NCBI GenBank assembly: GCA_031841125.1
Contig: CM063108.1
Location: forward strand, 52,846,122 to 52,910,121
DNA from: Acanthococcus lagerstroemiae
Taxonomy: Eukaryota; Arthropoda; Insecta; Hemiptera; Eriococcidae
DNA length: 64,000 bases
Direction of reading: 5' to 3'
Below, piece after piece: positions 43,931 to 54,190 of the stretch. How positions within the stretch are numbered: position 1 is the first letter of the stretch; every line of letters begins with the position of its first letter. Made by a program: the position numbers and the translations under genes. The notes beneath the pieces were generated by a model. The model was not told the origin of the DNA, ran no database searches, and worked only from the letters and a program-made list of their open reading frames with translations.

Positions 43931-44761
43931 GTTATTTGATCTTTTGACCATACGTTGGCCCTTTCGCCTGATCTCAGAGAGACCAGTTATATCCCACTTG
44001 ATGGACTATAACGCATTTTCTAATTCACATAATTGTCCTCATCGGCTAGGCCATGGCAGTTCAAATGCTAGACATTCAATTCCTCATATTTCCCATTCCC
44101 CTTCTTTTTTGTTAGTTTCGCCTTCTTTGTATCCTTACTACTTGGTTAATTTGTTGTTCCTTTTTATAAAGGTGTTATTTGGCTCAAATTGAGTTGTGAT
44201 TAAAATCAGCATTGGGGTTCATTTCGCTGGGCTACTTACGCCACTTTTTTTTTTTCAAAGTGAATTTAAGGGGTCAAAATTCAACTTTTTAGACCTTAAT
44301 TATAAATTCATTCTTGCATTATTTTCCCGAATACTTTCCTTTTTTAAATAACAGAATAATTTCTATGGAGGGCCGATCTGAGCAATTTTTAGTTGCGGGA
44401 GGGGGATTATAAAAACGTCGAATTGTCAAATAGAAATGTTAGTCATATTTTCCGACTTTATGAACCGTCGAAGCAAAAAACAAAGAAAAAAAAAAGCTTT
44501 GACTTTTTGACTTTCCGGATCTTTCCAACTTCTTAACTGAAAATTCCCAACTGAGCTCCCAAATAAACCGTGAGAGCAAAAACTATAAAAAAAGCTTCCG
44601 ACTTGTCGAATTTTCCCAACTTTTTTATTCGTTATTTTAAAAAAATTGTGAAATTATGGTGTAAAAGAAACATCAGTTTCAAAAATTTTGCAGAATTGAG
44701 CAAAATTTTGCCGAAATTGCCGAATGAAAGATGACGGGGGGGGGGACGCAGAGAATTTAGT
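43931..44761. other. Intergenic; possible family C-like remnant at 44380-44640
   Basis: The segment 44380-44640 has repeated phrases resembling the reverse complement of family C interiors ('cttccgacttgtcgaatttt', 'tcccaact', long A runs) but without recognisable ends. The rest shows nothing. Confidence 0.3.
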
Positions 44762-46226
44762 AACAACAGATTTCGGGCTGCCCAAAGCGGTGGCGCGCTG
44801 TAGTCGTTTACGAATGATTGAATGAGTGAGTGAATCACTGACTCATTGAGTGAGTGACAAAACGAGGAAGTGAATGAATGACTGAATTAGAGAATGAATT
44901 AATGACTGAGTGAGTTCGTGAATCACTACATCACTGAGTGAGTGACTGAGTAACTGAATGAATAACTCTATTAGTAAGCAAGTGACTGAGTGAATGAGTG
45001 AATCACTGAGTCACTGAGTAAGTGATTGAGTGACTGTGTGAATAATTGAATAAGTAAGCGAGTGACTGAGCGAATCATTAAATATGTTAGCAAATGACTG
45101 ATTGAGTGAGTGAATCACTGACTCATTGGGTCAGTGACAGAGTGAGGAAGTGAATGGATAACTGAATTAGAGAATGAACAAATAACTCAGTAAGTGAGTG
45201 AATCACTAAATAAGTAAGTGAATGACTGAGTGAATCACTGATTTATTCAGTGAGTGATGGAGTGTGGAAGTGAATGAATAACTAAATTAGAGAATTAGTG
45301 AATGACTAAGTAAGTGAGTGAATCACGGAATCACTGAGTACCAGTGATTGAGTACCTGAGTGAATCACTAAATAAGTAAGCAAATGACTGAGTGAGTGAG
45401 TGAATCACTGACTCATTGAGTGAGTGATGTAGTGAGGAAATGAATGAATAACTGCATTACAGAATGAGTGAATAGCTAAGTAAGTGAGTGAATCACTACT
45501 GAGTCACCGAGTAAGTGAGTGAGTAACTTAGTGAATCACTAAATGAGTAAGCGAGTGACTGAGTGAGTCACTGAGTACGTGATTGATTGAGTGAGTCAGT
45601 TAGTGAATCACTGACTCATTGAGTGAGTGATGGAGTCACTGAGTGAATAACTCAATAGATAAGCGAGTGACTGAGTGAATCACTGAATCACTAAGTAAGT
45701 GATTGAGTAACAGTGTGAATAGCTGAATAAATAAGCAAGTGACTGAGTGAAACACTAAATAAGTAAGCGAATGACTGAGTGAGTGAGTGAGTGAATCACT
45801 GACTCAGTGAGTGACGGAGTGACAAAGTGAATTAATAACTGAATTAAAGAATGAATGAATAAGTGAGTGAATTACTAAATAAGTAAGCAAGTGACTGAAT
45901 GAATGAGTGAATCACTGACTTGAAAGTCGCTATATAATATGCAATTTTTCCAGTTTCACCTAACGGATTCACAAGAGGAGAAAATTGACGCATCATGGGT
46001 CGATTGTGTCGTATCATATCCTTGTACTGAGTAATAGAGACGCGTGATGTCAACAATGGTCATGAAATTGTGAAACCGTTTTATAAAAAACACCGCATTA
46101 GCTAAGAAAGGCGAAGGAAAATGTGAAAGCGGTCGAGCTCAACTTTCTCAAATTTCAGGCTGTAGGTCAAACAGAGAACAACAAATTTCCGGCTGCTCAA
46201 AGCCGTGGCGCGCTGTAGTCGTTTAC
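44762..46226. repeat. 50-bp direct repeats flanking the TGAGTGAA array
   Basis: The sequence from AACAACAGATTTCGGGCTG to GCGCGCTGTAGTCGTTTAC (44762-44811) recurs in the same orientation at 46177-46226, about 45 of 50 positions identical. The simple array begins exactly at the end of the left copy. The segment between the array and the right copy (45925-46176) is ordinary sequence. This looks like a duplication of about 1.4 kb period, or unequal exchange at these repeats. Confidence 0.75.
44812..45921. repeat. 1.1-kb TGAGTGAA-type tandem array
   Basis: Almost all sequence is built from GAGT, GAAT, GACT and AATC tetramers in phase (for example TGAGTGAATCACTGAG). Longer period structure is visible: a block reading roughly GTGAATCACTGACTCATT, GAGTGAGTGA, GAGGAAGTGAATGAATAA, CTGAATTAGAGAATGA recurs near 44826, 45108, 45230, 45398 and 45790. 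Frequent GTGA/TCAC pairs make it partly self-complementary. Confidence 0.93.
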
Positions 46227-48850
46227 CTTGTAACCCTGATCGAGGGGAATATTTCATTTACAGGCATACGAAGAAATCTCAAAATATTATGAAAACGAAA
46301 GCGTTTATTGAAAAAATGATTAGGACAATATTTATAGTACATAAAATTCTCCTTCCATTAAGACCATTGTGTATTCATTTCAATCTGATGAATTTCTCTA
46401 AAATATGTAGGGTTTCAGTAGTTCCTTTTTTTCACGTGCCTAAAATTATATATGGCGACTCTTTCGCGCTGGCAATCCGAGTAGTCATTGAAATTTGACA
46501 TTCAACGTTTGCTACCGACTTTCAGATTCTTGAAACGTCTTCCACATTTTAGCTTTGTTTCAACCTTTCAAATAACGTTCGATACTCAACTTGAAACCTT
46601 CTGTTTTTGACTGACTGGAGTCGTAGGGTACTCCATTTTCAAAAACGAAATTTGACTTTAAGTTTGGAAAAGTGGGGAAGAAAAGCTTGCCGATAATATT
46701 TTTTGAAAACTAAAAATTCACCAACAAAATGTTTAAAAAATTAAAAATTTGCCAATTTTTTAATCGAAATATTTTTTAATTGAAAGAGAAAATAAATAAA
46801 CAAACAAACATGCATAAAAAATGAAAATTCAAATGAACAGTTTCAAATTTTTTCGACTGTCAAATTATGGGGGGGGGGGGGTCAAATGAACAGTCTTAAA
46901 ATTTGCCGACCACCAAGTTATTGGGGACCCCCATACCCCTATAGTTTCGCCCCAGTTTTACTTCCCCTAATCCTATTATATCCCATTTTATTTTTTCTAG
47001 CCCCTTTTCAAATTCCTATATCATGTCTTCCCCTAATACCCCCCTGCAATAATAATACAATAAATTCAGACCTTTTTCGCATTTTTCTTCCTGTTCTTCC
47101 TTAGAAACAGGTGCGTAGGTATTACAGCCTTTTTCCTCTACGGTGGCTGCCTCCCGTCTTGGCGGAATTCTTCAATATAAATTCCTGTCAAACCTACATA
47201 AAAATATTAAAACCACGTGTAAGTTACCAGTATTGGCACTTATTGTTTTTCGATTCCATGTAATTTCTTTTAATTCGACTTAACGATTGCAAACGAATAA
47301 AAATTTTGTTCCGTAAACGTATTTCGCAAGGTGAACATTGTGGACACTGCGTGTAATTTAAAAAAGCACATGTACACGCGTCTTGTTATGTAAAAAAAAA
47401 AAAAAAAAAAGAGAGAGAGATAGAGAACAAAAACATGACGCATAACCTGAAATAACTCAGCTGTTAATGACTCTAGATTCGTTTTAAATACTTCCCGCCG
47501 GGTAATATACTTATCCTATTAATTAAGTGTACTCGTTCGGCATTTACATAAAGATTCGATTTTAATTTGGTGTACGCTCGTAAAACCGCGTGCATAGTTC
47601 GGCATATCCGATTGTGAAATTCATGGAGCGTGTGCTCGGTGCATGCGCGCCAAACCGACTCAGAAACCTACTCGCGAAAAATTATGTCCTTTTCTCCCAG
47701 CAGTAATAATAACGATGATGTCAGCACTCTCACGTGCAGTAGGCCTTGTCGGCGAAGAGGCAAAAAGTTACCGCCGTCCAGATGAGTTGGTGAAACGCCT
47801 CCGTCGGGCTGCGCCTCTCCTGTAAGGTGAACCAGTTCGCGGGCCAAATTTCGAGCCGCGCGGGTCAATGGTAATGAAAGTGGAGGCCGAAGATCGAGTG
47901 GAGAATTCGATTAGGCACGGGCAGGGGCTGGATGAGGAAGTGTTCTTTCCGAATGGTGCGTGGAGTGTTCTCACAACATTGCTGCCCAATGAGCTGGTTG
48001 TGCGCGGCGATTGAGTATCGGCGTCGTGGACGTCGTGTGCGGAAATATATTTTTCGCGCCTACGCGGCTTCGTATTGTAAATTTCGCGTGTTGGCTCATC
48101 GACTGCGTATATTTTACATTCCGAAGAGGAGGTTTCGAGCCGACCACGACTACGTAAAATTTTTGGCTCCTGAGTGTACAAAATTTTATACATAATTTGT
48201 ACACTAGAGTGTCCTTTATTATATACACACTTTGGGAAGCTGGATGGGCTACCAGGGTGTCTATCGGTCATGTAAGTCATTTTAAGTTATTTATTTTCAG
48301 TCAAGGTCATTTAAAAGTTTGAAAATCAGCAAATTATGCCTTGAAAAGGAGAACAAAAAAATTTAGAATTGGAAGATTCTGTTATAATAACTAGGGCTGC
48401 AATTACTATGCGAATGAATATTTCTATCTGTGGTGTATATTCCAGAAGTTTCAAAAGATCTTCGCGAATCACAGAATTCTGAGTCGAATGAGCAGTACTT
48501 CATTTTGTATAATGTGGCAGTTTCTATCCGTTGGGACAACTTTATTGGTAATAAGAAAAAGACAAGGAAAACGGGAAAACTAAAAAGTAAAATTTTTAGC
48601 AAAAAAAAAATCGATTGATTATTATGAATTCTTGTACGAAATTCGATGCTCTTTCACACGAAGAAGATCGCAGCCCCCAGAAATTTCGGCAAGTAGTTCT
48701 ACATCTTCGACCATCAAACTTGTTGTACGTATCTAGGAGTTGAAAAAATTATACGACCATCTTCGCCGCATTCTGAATTTTCGAAACGTTATCCTCCATT
48801 GAGTAATTTTTTCATCTCCTACATACGTACAAGTTCCCATAGTCACAATG
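46227..48850. other. Intergenic; CpG-rich block at about 47590-48200
   Basis: Between 47590 and 48200 the sequence is CpG-rich with overlapping open frames on both strands (up to 170 codons on minus, 47768-48280) that I do not recognise. It could be a host promoter or untranslated exon. A tract of about 20 A followed by GAGAGAGAGA lies at 47392-47420, and a run of G at 46870. A solitary family B-like end (CAGGGTGTCTATCGG) is at 48253. Nothing else is recognised. Confidence 0.35.
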
Positions 48851-50632
48851 TAGTCCACATAAGTTAGCCCAAATAGGAGTACAAAATGGAAAAAAGTCAT
48901 AGAAAGCTGAAACTCAGTACATTGGTCTAATTAAGTGTCCTGAATAACATACTAAAAGTCCCAACAAATCCGGTGCCGGCATCGTCCCCTAGAAGGCAAA
49001 AATGGGGGCGTAAAACAGTTTTTTGCTTATATCACACTAAAATTTGAGTTTAGGGGAGAAAATGTTCTGACAAAAGTGATAGAGAATCAAAAAATGTACA
49101 AAAAATGTTCTTACACATTTTCCCGTAAAGTGCTTATTTGTTGAATAAAATAATATCAAAGGTTGAGAAGTTTCCTCCATGTGTACATTTAATTCAACTT
49201 ATTGTAATTGATGCAATGTAGACTCGCGCACGCATGAATACATTAATTTCTATTTACTTTGTCAAACAATTTATACGTCTGAATGAGCTCTTAAGTGACT
49301 TGATGCAATGATTTGAGACTCATGTGCTAGAGGTCGAAGCTTGAGGCCCCACTGCTAAACTGTGGATTCAATATTTCCAAACGATATCATTCGTGAAAAA
49401 ATTTGTCGCTGCAGAAAGAATGGGTAACTGGCCGTAGCATCTTGAGTGCGTGCAGCAGATGCTTAAATTTTTCTATGCGGCTGGACATTTTCCGTACGCT
49501 AAAGCTGCTCACCTTTATCTACAAGATGCCTATCACCTGTAAGACAAAATAAGTGATTTTGAGTACATTGAATTTTCGAAGTATTTCGCCATAAGAAGAA
49601 GTCAGAATTACTTTGCCGGTATTTGGAGTGATATGACCATCGAACAGACCCAATGAGACTCATGAAAAGCAGAGGAGGATTGACACGTAATCGCGGTGTA
49701 CAGTCAAGTGTGATTCAAAAATGGATTTTGAGTATGTCCGTTGTTATAGCCATTTGTAAAGAAGTTGAGGAGCTTACAGGGTGCAAGAAACATTCAAGCG
49801 AACAACATGTCGACCTACGTCCTTCTCGGATTTTGCGTGATACTTCAGATGTTGGAACAACACAGTGGCTTTTGACACATAACCCATTCCCAGAGTCGCC
49901 GAACATAGCATCCCTATCCACAGGTGTTATAGGGGATGCTTCAATCAATTGCCACGAAAGCGCATTGGTGGGAAACTTTGGCGTCCAGTCCATGGTTGAT
50001 TAGGAAACAGAGTGAAGCCATTAGGATCTATCAACAGCAGTATCCGTATTGGAGGAAGCATCATACCTGTCGAACCTCTCCTACTTTTCTAAAGAATCTC
50101 GTTCTTGAAGAAAACCTATGAAGAACTGAAAATCTGCTTTTCGCCCGAACTTTCTCCCTTTCCAACATCTCTTTTCACGGAAGGTGGAAGGGGGAGGGGG
50201 CGATTCTCTTCATTCCATCACTGGTGCGAGTATTTGAAATAAATCTTCTCGAATGCGTGCAAGTCTACGACGCATCGATTACAATAAGTTGTATTAAATG
50301 TGTACAGTGCACATGGTGGAGGAAACATCTCAACGTTTGATATGAATTTATTCGACAAATACACACTCTGCGGGAAAATGTGTAAGACCATTTTTTGTAT
50401 ATTTTTTCATTTTTTATCACATTTGTTTGAACTTTTTTTTTTCTAAACTCAAATTTCAGCGAGATATAAGCAAACAACTGTTTTACGCCCCCATTTTTCC
50501 CCCTAGGGAACGACGCCGGCGCCGGATTCTTTAGGACTTTTATATGTTGTTCAGGACACTTAATTAGACCAATGTACCAAATTTCATCTTTCTATGATTT
50601 TTTCCTAGTTAGAGCCTAATTCATGTGGACTA
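48851..50632. mobile_element. Long-inverted-repeat element with a broken gene inside
   Basis: Arms of about 400 bp: 48851-49255 is matched in reverse complement by about 50231-50632 at roughly 80% identity. Shared landmarks are TAGTCCACAT at the outer ends, ACATTGGTCTAATTAAGTG, AATGGGGGCGTAAAACAG, TTACACATTTTCCCG and TTATTGTAAT near the inner ends. About 975 bp lie between the arms and hold the pseudogene described next. No target duplication was found. Long inverted arms around a single gene match the layout of several cut-and-paste elements, but no known transposase is recognised. Confidence 0.72.
49400..50200 (+). pseudogene. Broken copy of an uncharacterised invertebrate protein family
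   Basis: Plus-strand fragments in order: ERMGNW, CVQQMLKFFYAAGHFPYAKA, AHLYLQD, then after a stop IEFSKYFAIRRSQNYFAGIW and SDMTIEQT. After a frameshift at about 49650: MKSRGGLTRNRGVQ, WILSMSVV, SEQHVDLRPSRILRDTSDV, NPFPES and INCHESAL. Further fragments (KNLVLEENL, LSPFPTSLF-like) follow to about 50190 in other frames. I recall this pattern (GLTRGRG, SEQHVD, 'YAKSAHLYLQ') from a large, multi-copy family of uncharacterised proteins in arthropods and other invertebrates; that is memory, not a search. Position inside long inverted arms suggests the family is transposon-borne. Confidence 0.65.
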
Positions 50633-50999
50633 ATAGCTCTCAAATCATTAATTATTTACCTAGGGTTGGGTTGAAAACGGACTTTTTTACCATTTAACGA
50701 AAAATGAAATTTTCCTAACTTTAACGTTTCCTGACGTCTTCAATTTTGATTATAGGCAATACATCGTACTAAGATTTTTTCCATCCAAGCCAGTACTACC
50801 AGCCCCCATAGCAGTGTTGGGCAGTATCTAAATACATTTTGTATTCGTAACTACAGATACTGTATTCGAATACAACTATTGTAACTGTGATTGTATTTTT
50901 TTCAACATATTTCATTTTCTTTACAATATTTTCCTCAATTGTCAATATTTTCTGTACAATTTATTTCTAATTTTTTAAAAGAAAATTATCTAATTTTCT

Positions 51000-52105
51000 T
51001 TTATTTTTGCGAGCGAAATTGATCATCCCGAGGCCGAGCCTCTCCGAAAATTTTTTCGTCCCAAAATACACAACATGATGGAGAAGTTTTCAAACTTGGA
51101 AAAAAATCAAATTTGAACGCAACGTGAAAAATTGAGGGGAAAACAGTCGTGAACTTGAAATTTTTGATTGAAGTATTTTCAATTTTGAAAATTTTTTGTC
51201 ATGTGATTTTCGGGGCGAAACATTTTCGGAGAGCTCCGGCCTCAAGAATGGTACTAGTTATTTTATTTCTCGTGACAAATTCAAATCCGTCGTCAAAATT
51301 GAGCTGCAGTCATTTTTTTTATCACCATGTCGCTAACATTTTGGAACGTCCACTCGGAAACGGAGCGTCACTGCCAACTTTGAACTCGGTGTGAAAAACT
51401 GAGTGGAAAACAGTCGCGAACTTGGAATTTTTGATTTTTTTCCAGTTTGGAAGATTTCTCCATCATTTTTTATGTTATTTGGGGCGACAAAATTTTCGGG
51501 GGCTTGGTCTCGGGAACGATGCTAATTACTTCATTTCTCGTGGCAAACTCAAATCCATTGTCAAAATTGAGCTACAGTCATTTCCCGACCAATTTCATCT
51601 ACATTTTGGCACGTATCTCGAAAACAGAGCGTCACCGTAAAATTTTATTTGAACTGAGCGTGAAAAATTGAGTAGAGGACAGTCGTAAACTTGAAATTTT
51701 TAATTTTTTCCCAATTTTTCTATCATGTTATTTTTGGGGCGAAACATTTTCAAAAAGCTTCGGCCTTGAGAATAGTGCTAATTACTTAATTTCTCGTGAC
51801 AAATTCAAATCCGTCGCCAAAATTGAGCTAGAGACATTTTTTGACCAATTTGACCAACATTTTGAACCGACACCGCCAAATTTGAAGAACGAATTCGAAC
51901 TCAGCGTGGAAAATTGAGTGAGAAGCATTCGTTAACTTTCAATTTTTGACTATTTTCCAACTTTGAAAATTTCTCCATCATTTTGTGTTTTTTGGTGCCA
52001 AAAAATTTTTGGGAACCTCGATCGCGGGAATGGTGCTAATTACTTAATTTCTGGTGACAAATTCAAATCCGTCATCAAAATTGAGTTGCAGTAATTCTTT
52101 GTGAA
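51000..52105. repeat. Four-unit tandem array, about 260 bp per unit
   Basis: The phrase TCAAATCCGT, preceded by 'tttctcgtgacaaat', occurs at 51281, 51549, 51805 and 52063 (spacings 268, 256, 258). Each unit also carries 'gaaaattgagt', 'aacagtcg', 'aacttgaaatttttga', 'atttctccatcat', 'ggggcgaaacattttc' and 'cggcctcgagaatggtgcta'. Units are 75-85% alike by eye. The array fills most of the hAT-like element. Confidence 0.87.
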
Positions 52106-52169
52106 AAAGTATCGGTATTCGTCTTCTCACGAATACAACTACTACTCTGTCTGTATTTGCAAATATGAA

Positions 52170-52450
52170 CGAATACACAGCCCCGTAGAGAAAAAAAGAG
52201 GGCCTGGGGGGTCCACGGGCCCCCTTCTTCCAGTTCATTTTTTTCTTTTGTCAGATGGAATAAAATAATAAGCTACGGGGTAAGAGGTGTCTTCCATGGT
52301 GTGAGGAGTGATTGCTGATTTGATGTACAGTATGATGTAACCGTAAGCGTTGAAATTCAGGTCTTCTAAAAATATCGGGTCCTCCTGAAAGTCCGGGCCC
52401 GGCGTATTTCCCCCCATTTCCCCCTCCCTTTCGACAGGTTTGCGAATACA
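52170..52450 (+). mobile_element. hAT-like MITE, family A copy 3 (nested)
   Basis: Element at 52178-52442 (265 bp) starts CAGCCCCGTAGAG and ends TTTCGACAGGTTTG, with a perfect 8-bp duplication CGAATACA (52170-52177 and 52443-52450). It interrupts the right subterminal region of the larger hAT-like element, which is rich in GAATACA, so it is younger than that element. Confidence 0.9.
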
Positions 52451-52550
52451 AACTACAATATTGTAGCTGTAGTTACGAATACTTTGCGTAACCAGTAGTT
52501 GTATTTAGTAGTTGCTGTATTTGAATACTTTTCCCAACACTGCCCCATAG

Positions 52551-53225
52551 TCAGATTATTTATTCCTTCAATTGCCATGTCTTGCACATCGTCTTGAAAA
52601 TTGTGATTTTTTTTGTAATACTTGAAACGGTGTAGCCTCCTTCAACTTCCTGATAGGCAACTTTTCGTTTTCAACGTTTTATTGAGTATACTATGCGTAC
52701 ATAGCGGATTCTTGAACGATGTCCGGACACTTTGTATAATAGTCTATGAAACAGTTTGATCTTTGACAAGAAAATCTACAATATGTATTCAAAAACTTTG
52801 AATGCGTTTTTCTCAAAATCTTGTTTTTCGAAAATTGCGAGGTACCTCTTTTTTAATGGATATATAGCAAATAGGAAGCTGGAAAAGGTCCTATTTTGTC
52901 AGGAATTGAGTCTAGTATATAAACATATGAATAACTCAAAAATGATCTAACCGAGTTGACCCTTTATATAGAATTTGCCCCATATCATGTCGCTTATTTT
53001 GGTATTTACTGCATATTTTGCATCAATTCTGTTTTGTTTTTTTCCCAAGAAATGATTTTTCTACTTTTTTACTCAAAAATACTGAAAATAATTCCCGACT
53101 CAAAAGTAAAAAAAAAAAAGAAGATTGAAAAGGCTTAATGATTAATTTATCAGCAGAAAAGCATTTAGAAAAATATGTTCTTTTGCATATGAGATACCCT
53201 TTCTCTTGCCCGCATCACATTCATC
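52551..53225. other. Intergenic, nothing recognised
   Basis: AT-rich sequence without recognisable features. Confidence 0.4.
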
Positions 53226-54190
53226 AATCAATTATTTATTTATTTATTATTACTGTCCCCTCCTACAGCCAAAACTGACCAGATTAGGAGGGGACAAAGT
53301 ACAGTATATTGCAATTTTTCTACTATTAATTGAAAAATGAGAGGGGGACTGGGAAAATAATCTGGCTACAGGACTGAAGGGAGGGGTACGCTGAAAACAT
53401 TGCGGAAGCAAATGGAATATATAGGGGAAGAGAGTGTAGGGAAAGGAGAAGAGGGAGGAAAAGTTATTGAAACCAATCTGGCTCAGAGGCCGCTAAATGC
53501 TTCTGAATGACGTTACGACGTTACTAAATGCTTTACGATTCATAAATGCAAATATCTCCCTCTGCATTTGCTCTGGCTACCTCATTGTGAAGACAGAGTA
53601 TGCCGTAGAGGCCGGAGTTACATCCCTTTGGGGCAGCAAAAAGAGCATTGTCTCTGCTATTGAACGTTGGGATTCGGAAATTTATAGTACTTAAAAGTTT
53701 ACCATCCTTGACTCTTCCATTAATAATGTCCCATAAGAATAACATAGCTAATAATTTTCGTCTAGTACTTAGACTTATCACCCCAAACCCCTGCAATAGT
53801 TAAGTATATTTCGGGTTGTATAGGTAATATGTAAACAGAGATCATGATATAGATATTTCAAAAATGTTTATTGGATTATTTTAATTTTTTCAATTTTACC
53901 TTTATCCTGCAGCTCACAGATGATTGCGTTAAATTTCAAAATTGATCTTACCGAAACAAAAAATAATAGTTCCTTAGTTTCATATTTCTTGTAATTAAAA
54001 CTTTTTTTTTTTTTTTTTTTTGATAAACTGGCTATTCTTTTACATTTTGAGGTGATGAGGTGTATGTGTCTGGAAAATGATAATTTGCTATCCAAGTCCC
54101 TTACTTTCTGAATACTTGGCAATCTATATAAAATCTCCTTATAGTATAAGGGTGTAGTAAGGTCTTCTTCATGCGACTGAAAGTAATGCT
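53226..54190 (-). pseudogene. 3' end of a second non-LTR retrotransposon
   Basis: Minus-strand fragments match the region after the reverse transcriptase palm of jockey-like LINEs: KVRDLDSKLSFSRHIHLI then SKCKRIASL (about 54110-54020), FVSVRSILKFNAIIC (about 53960-53920), and farther down LSTRRKLLAMLFLWDIINGR, STINFRIPTFNSRDN then ALFAAPKGCN (about 53770-53620). The element ends with a 3' tail of TAAA repeats (plus-strand ATTTATTTATTTATT at 53233-53247). Stops and frameshifts are present. It differs in sequence from the RTE-type copies at 24 and 42 kb. Confidence 0.78.

Larger units (their letters stand above)
50804..52550. mobile_element. hAT-like element, 1731 bp, perfect 8-bp TSD
   Basis: Element at 50812-52542 starts CAGTGTTGGGCAGTATC and ends, read inward, CAGTGTTGGGAAAAGTATTC. 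It is flanked by identical CCCCATAG (50804-50811 and 52543-52550). The terminal 100 bases on both sides are full of GTATTCG and ACTACAG phrases. The interior is a 260-bp tandem array plus a nested family A MITE. No transposase is present. Ends of the CAGTGTTGGG type with 8-bp duplications are typical of hAT elements. Confidence 0.88.

Noticed and set aside
44812..45921. CRISPR-like array
   Set aside because: Units are continuous simple-sequence tetramers without unique spacers of constant length, and the host is eukaryotic.
47768..48280. 170-codon minus-strand open frame
   Set aside because: Low-complexity Ser/Arg-rich peptide in a CpG-rich block with a competing plus-strand frame; no family recognised.
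53226..54190. Host gene encoding the peptide with LSTRRKLLAMLFLWDIING
   Set aside because: The order of motifs and the TAAA tail match the C-terminal part of a non-LTR retrotransposon, with stops and frameshifts.
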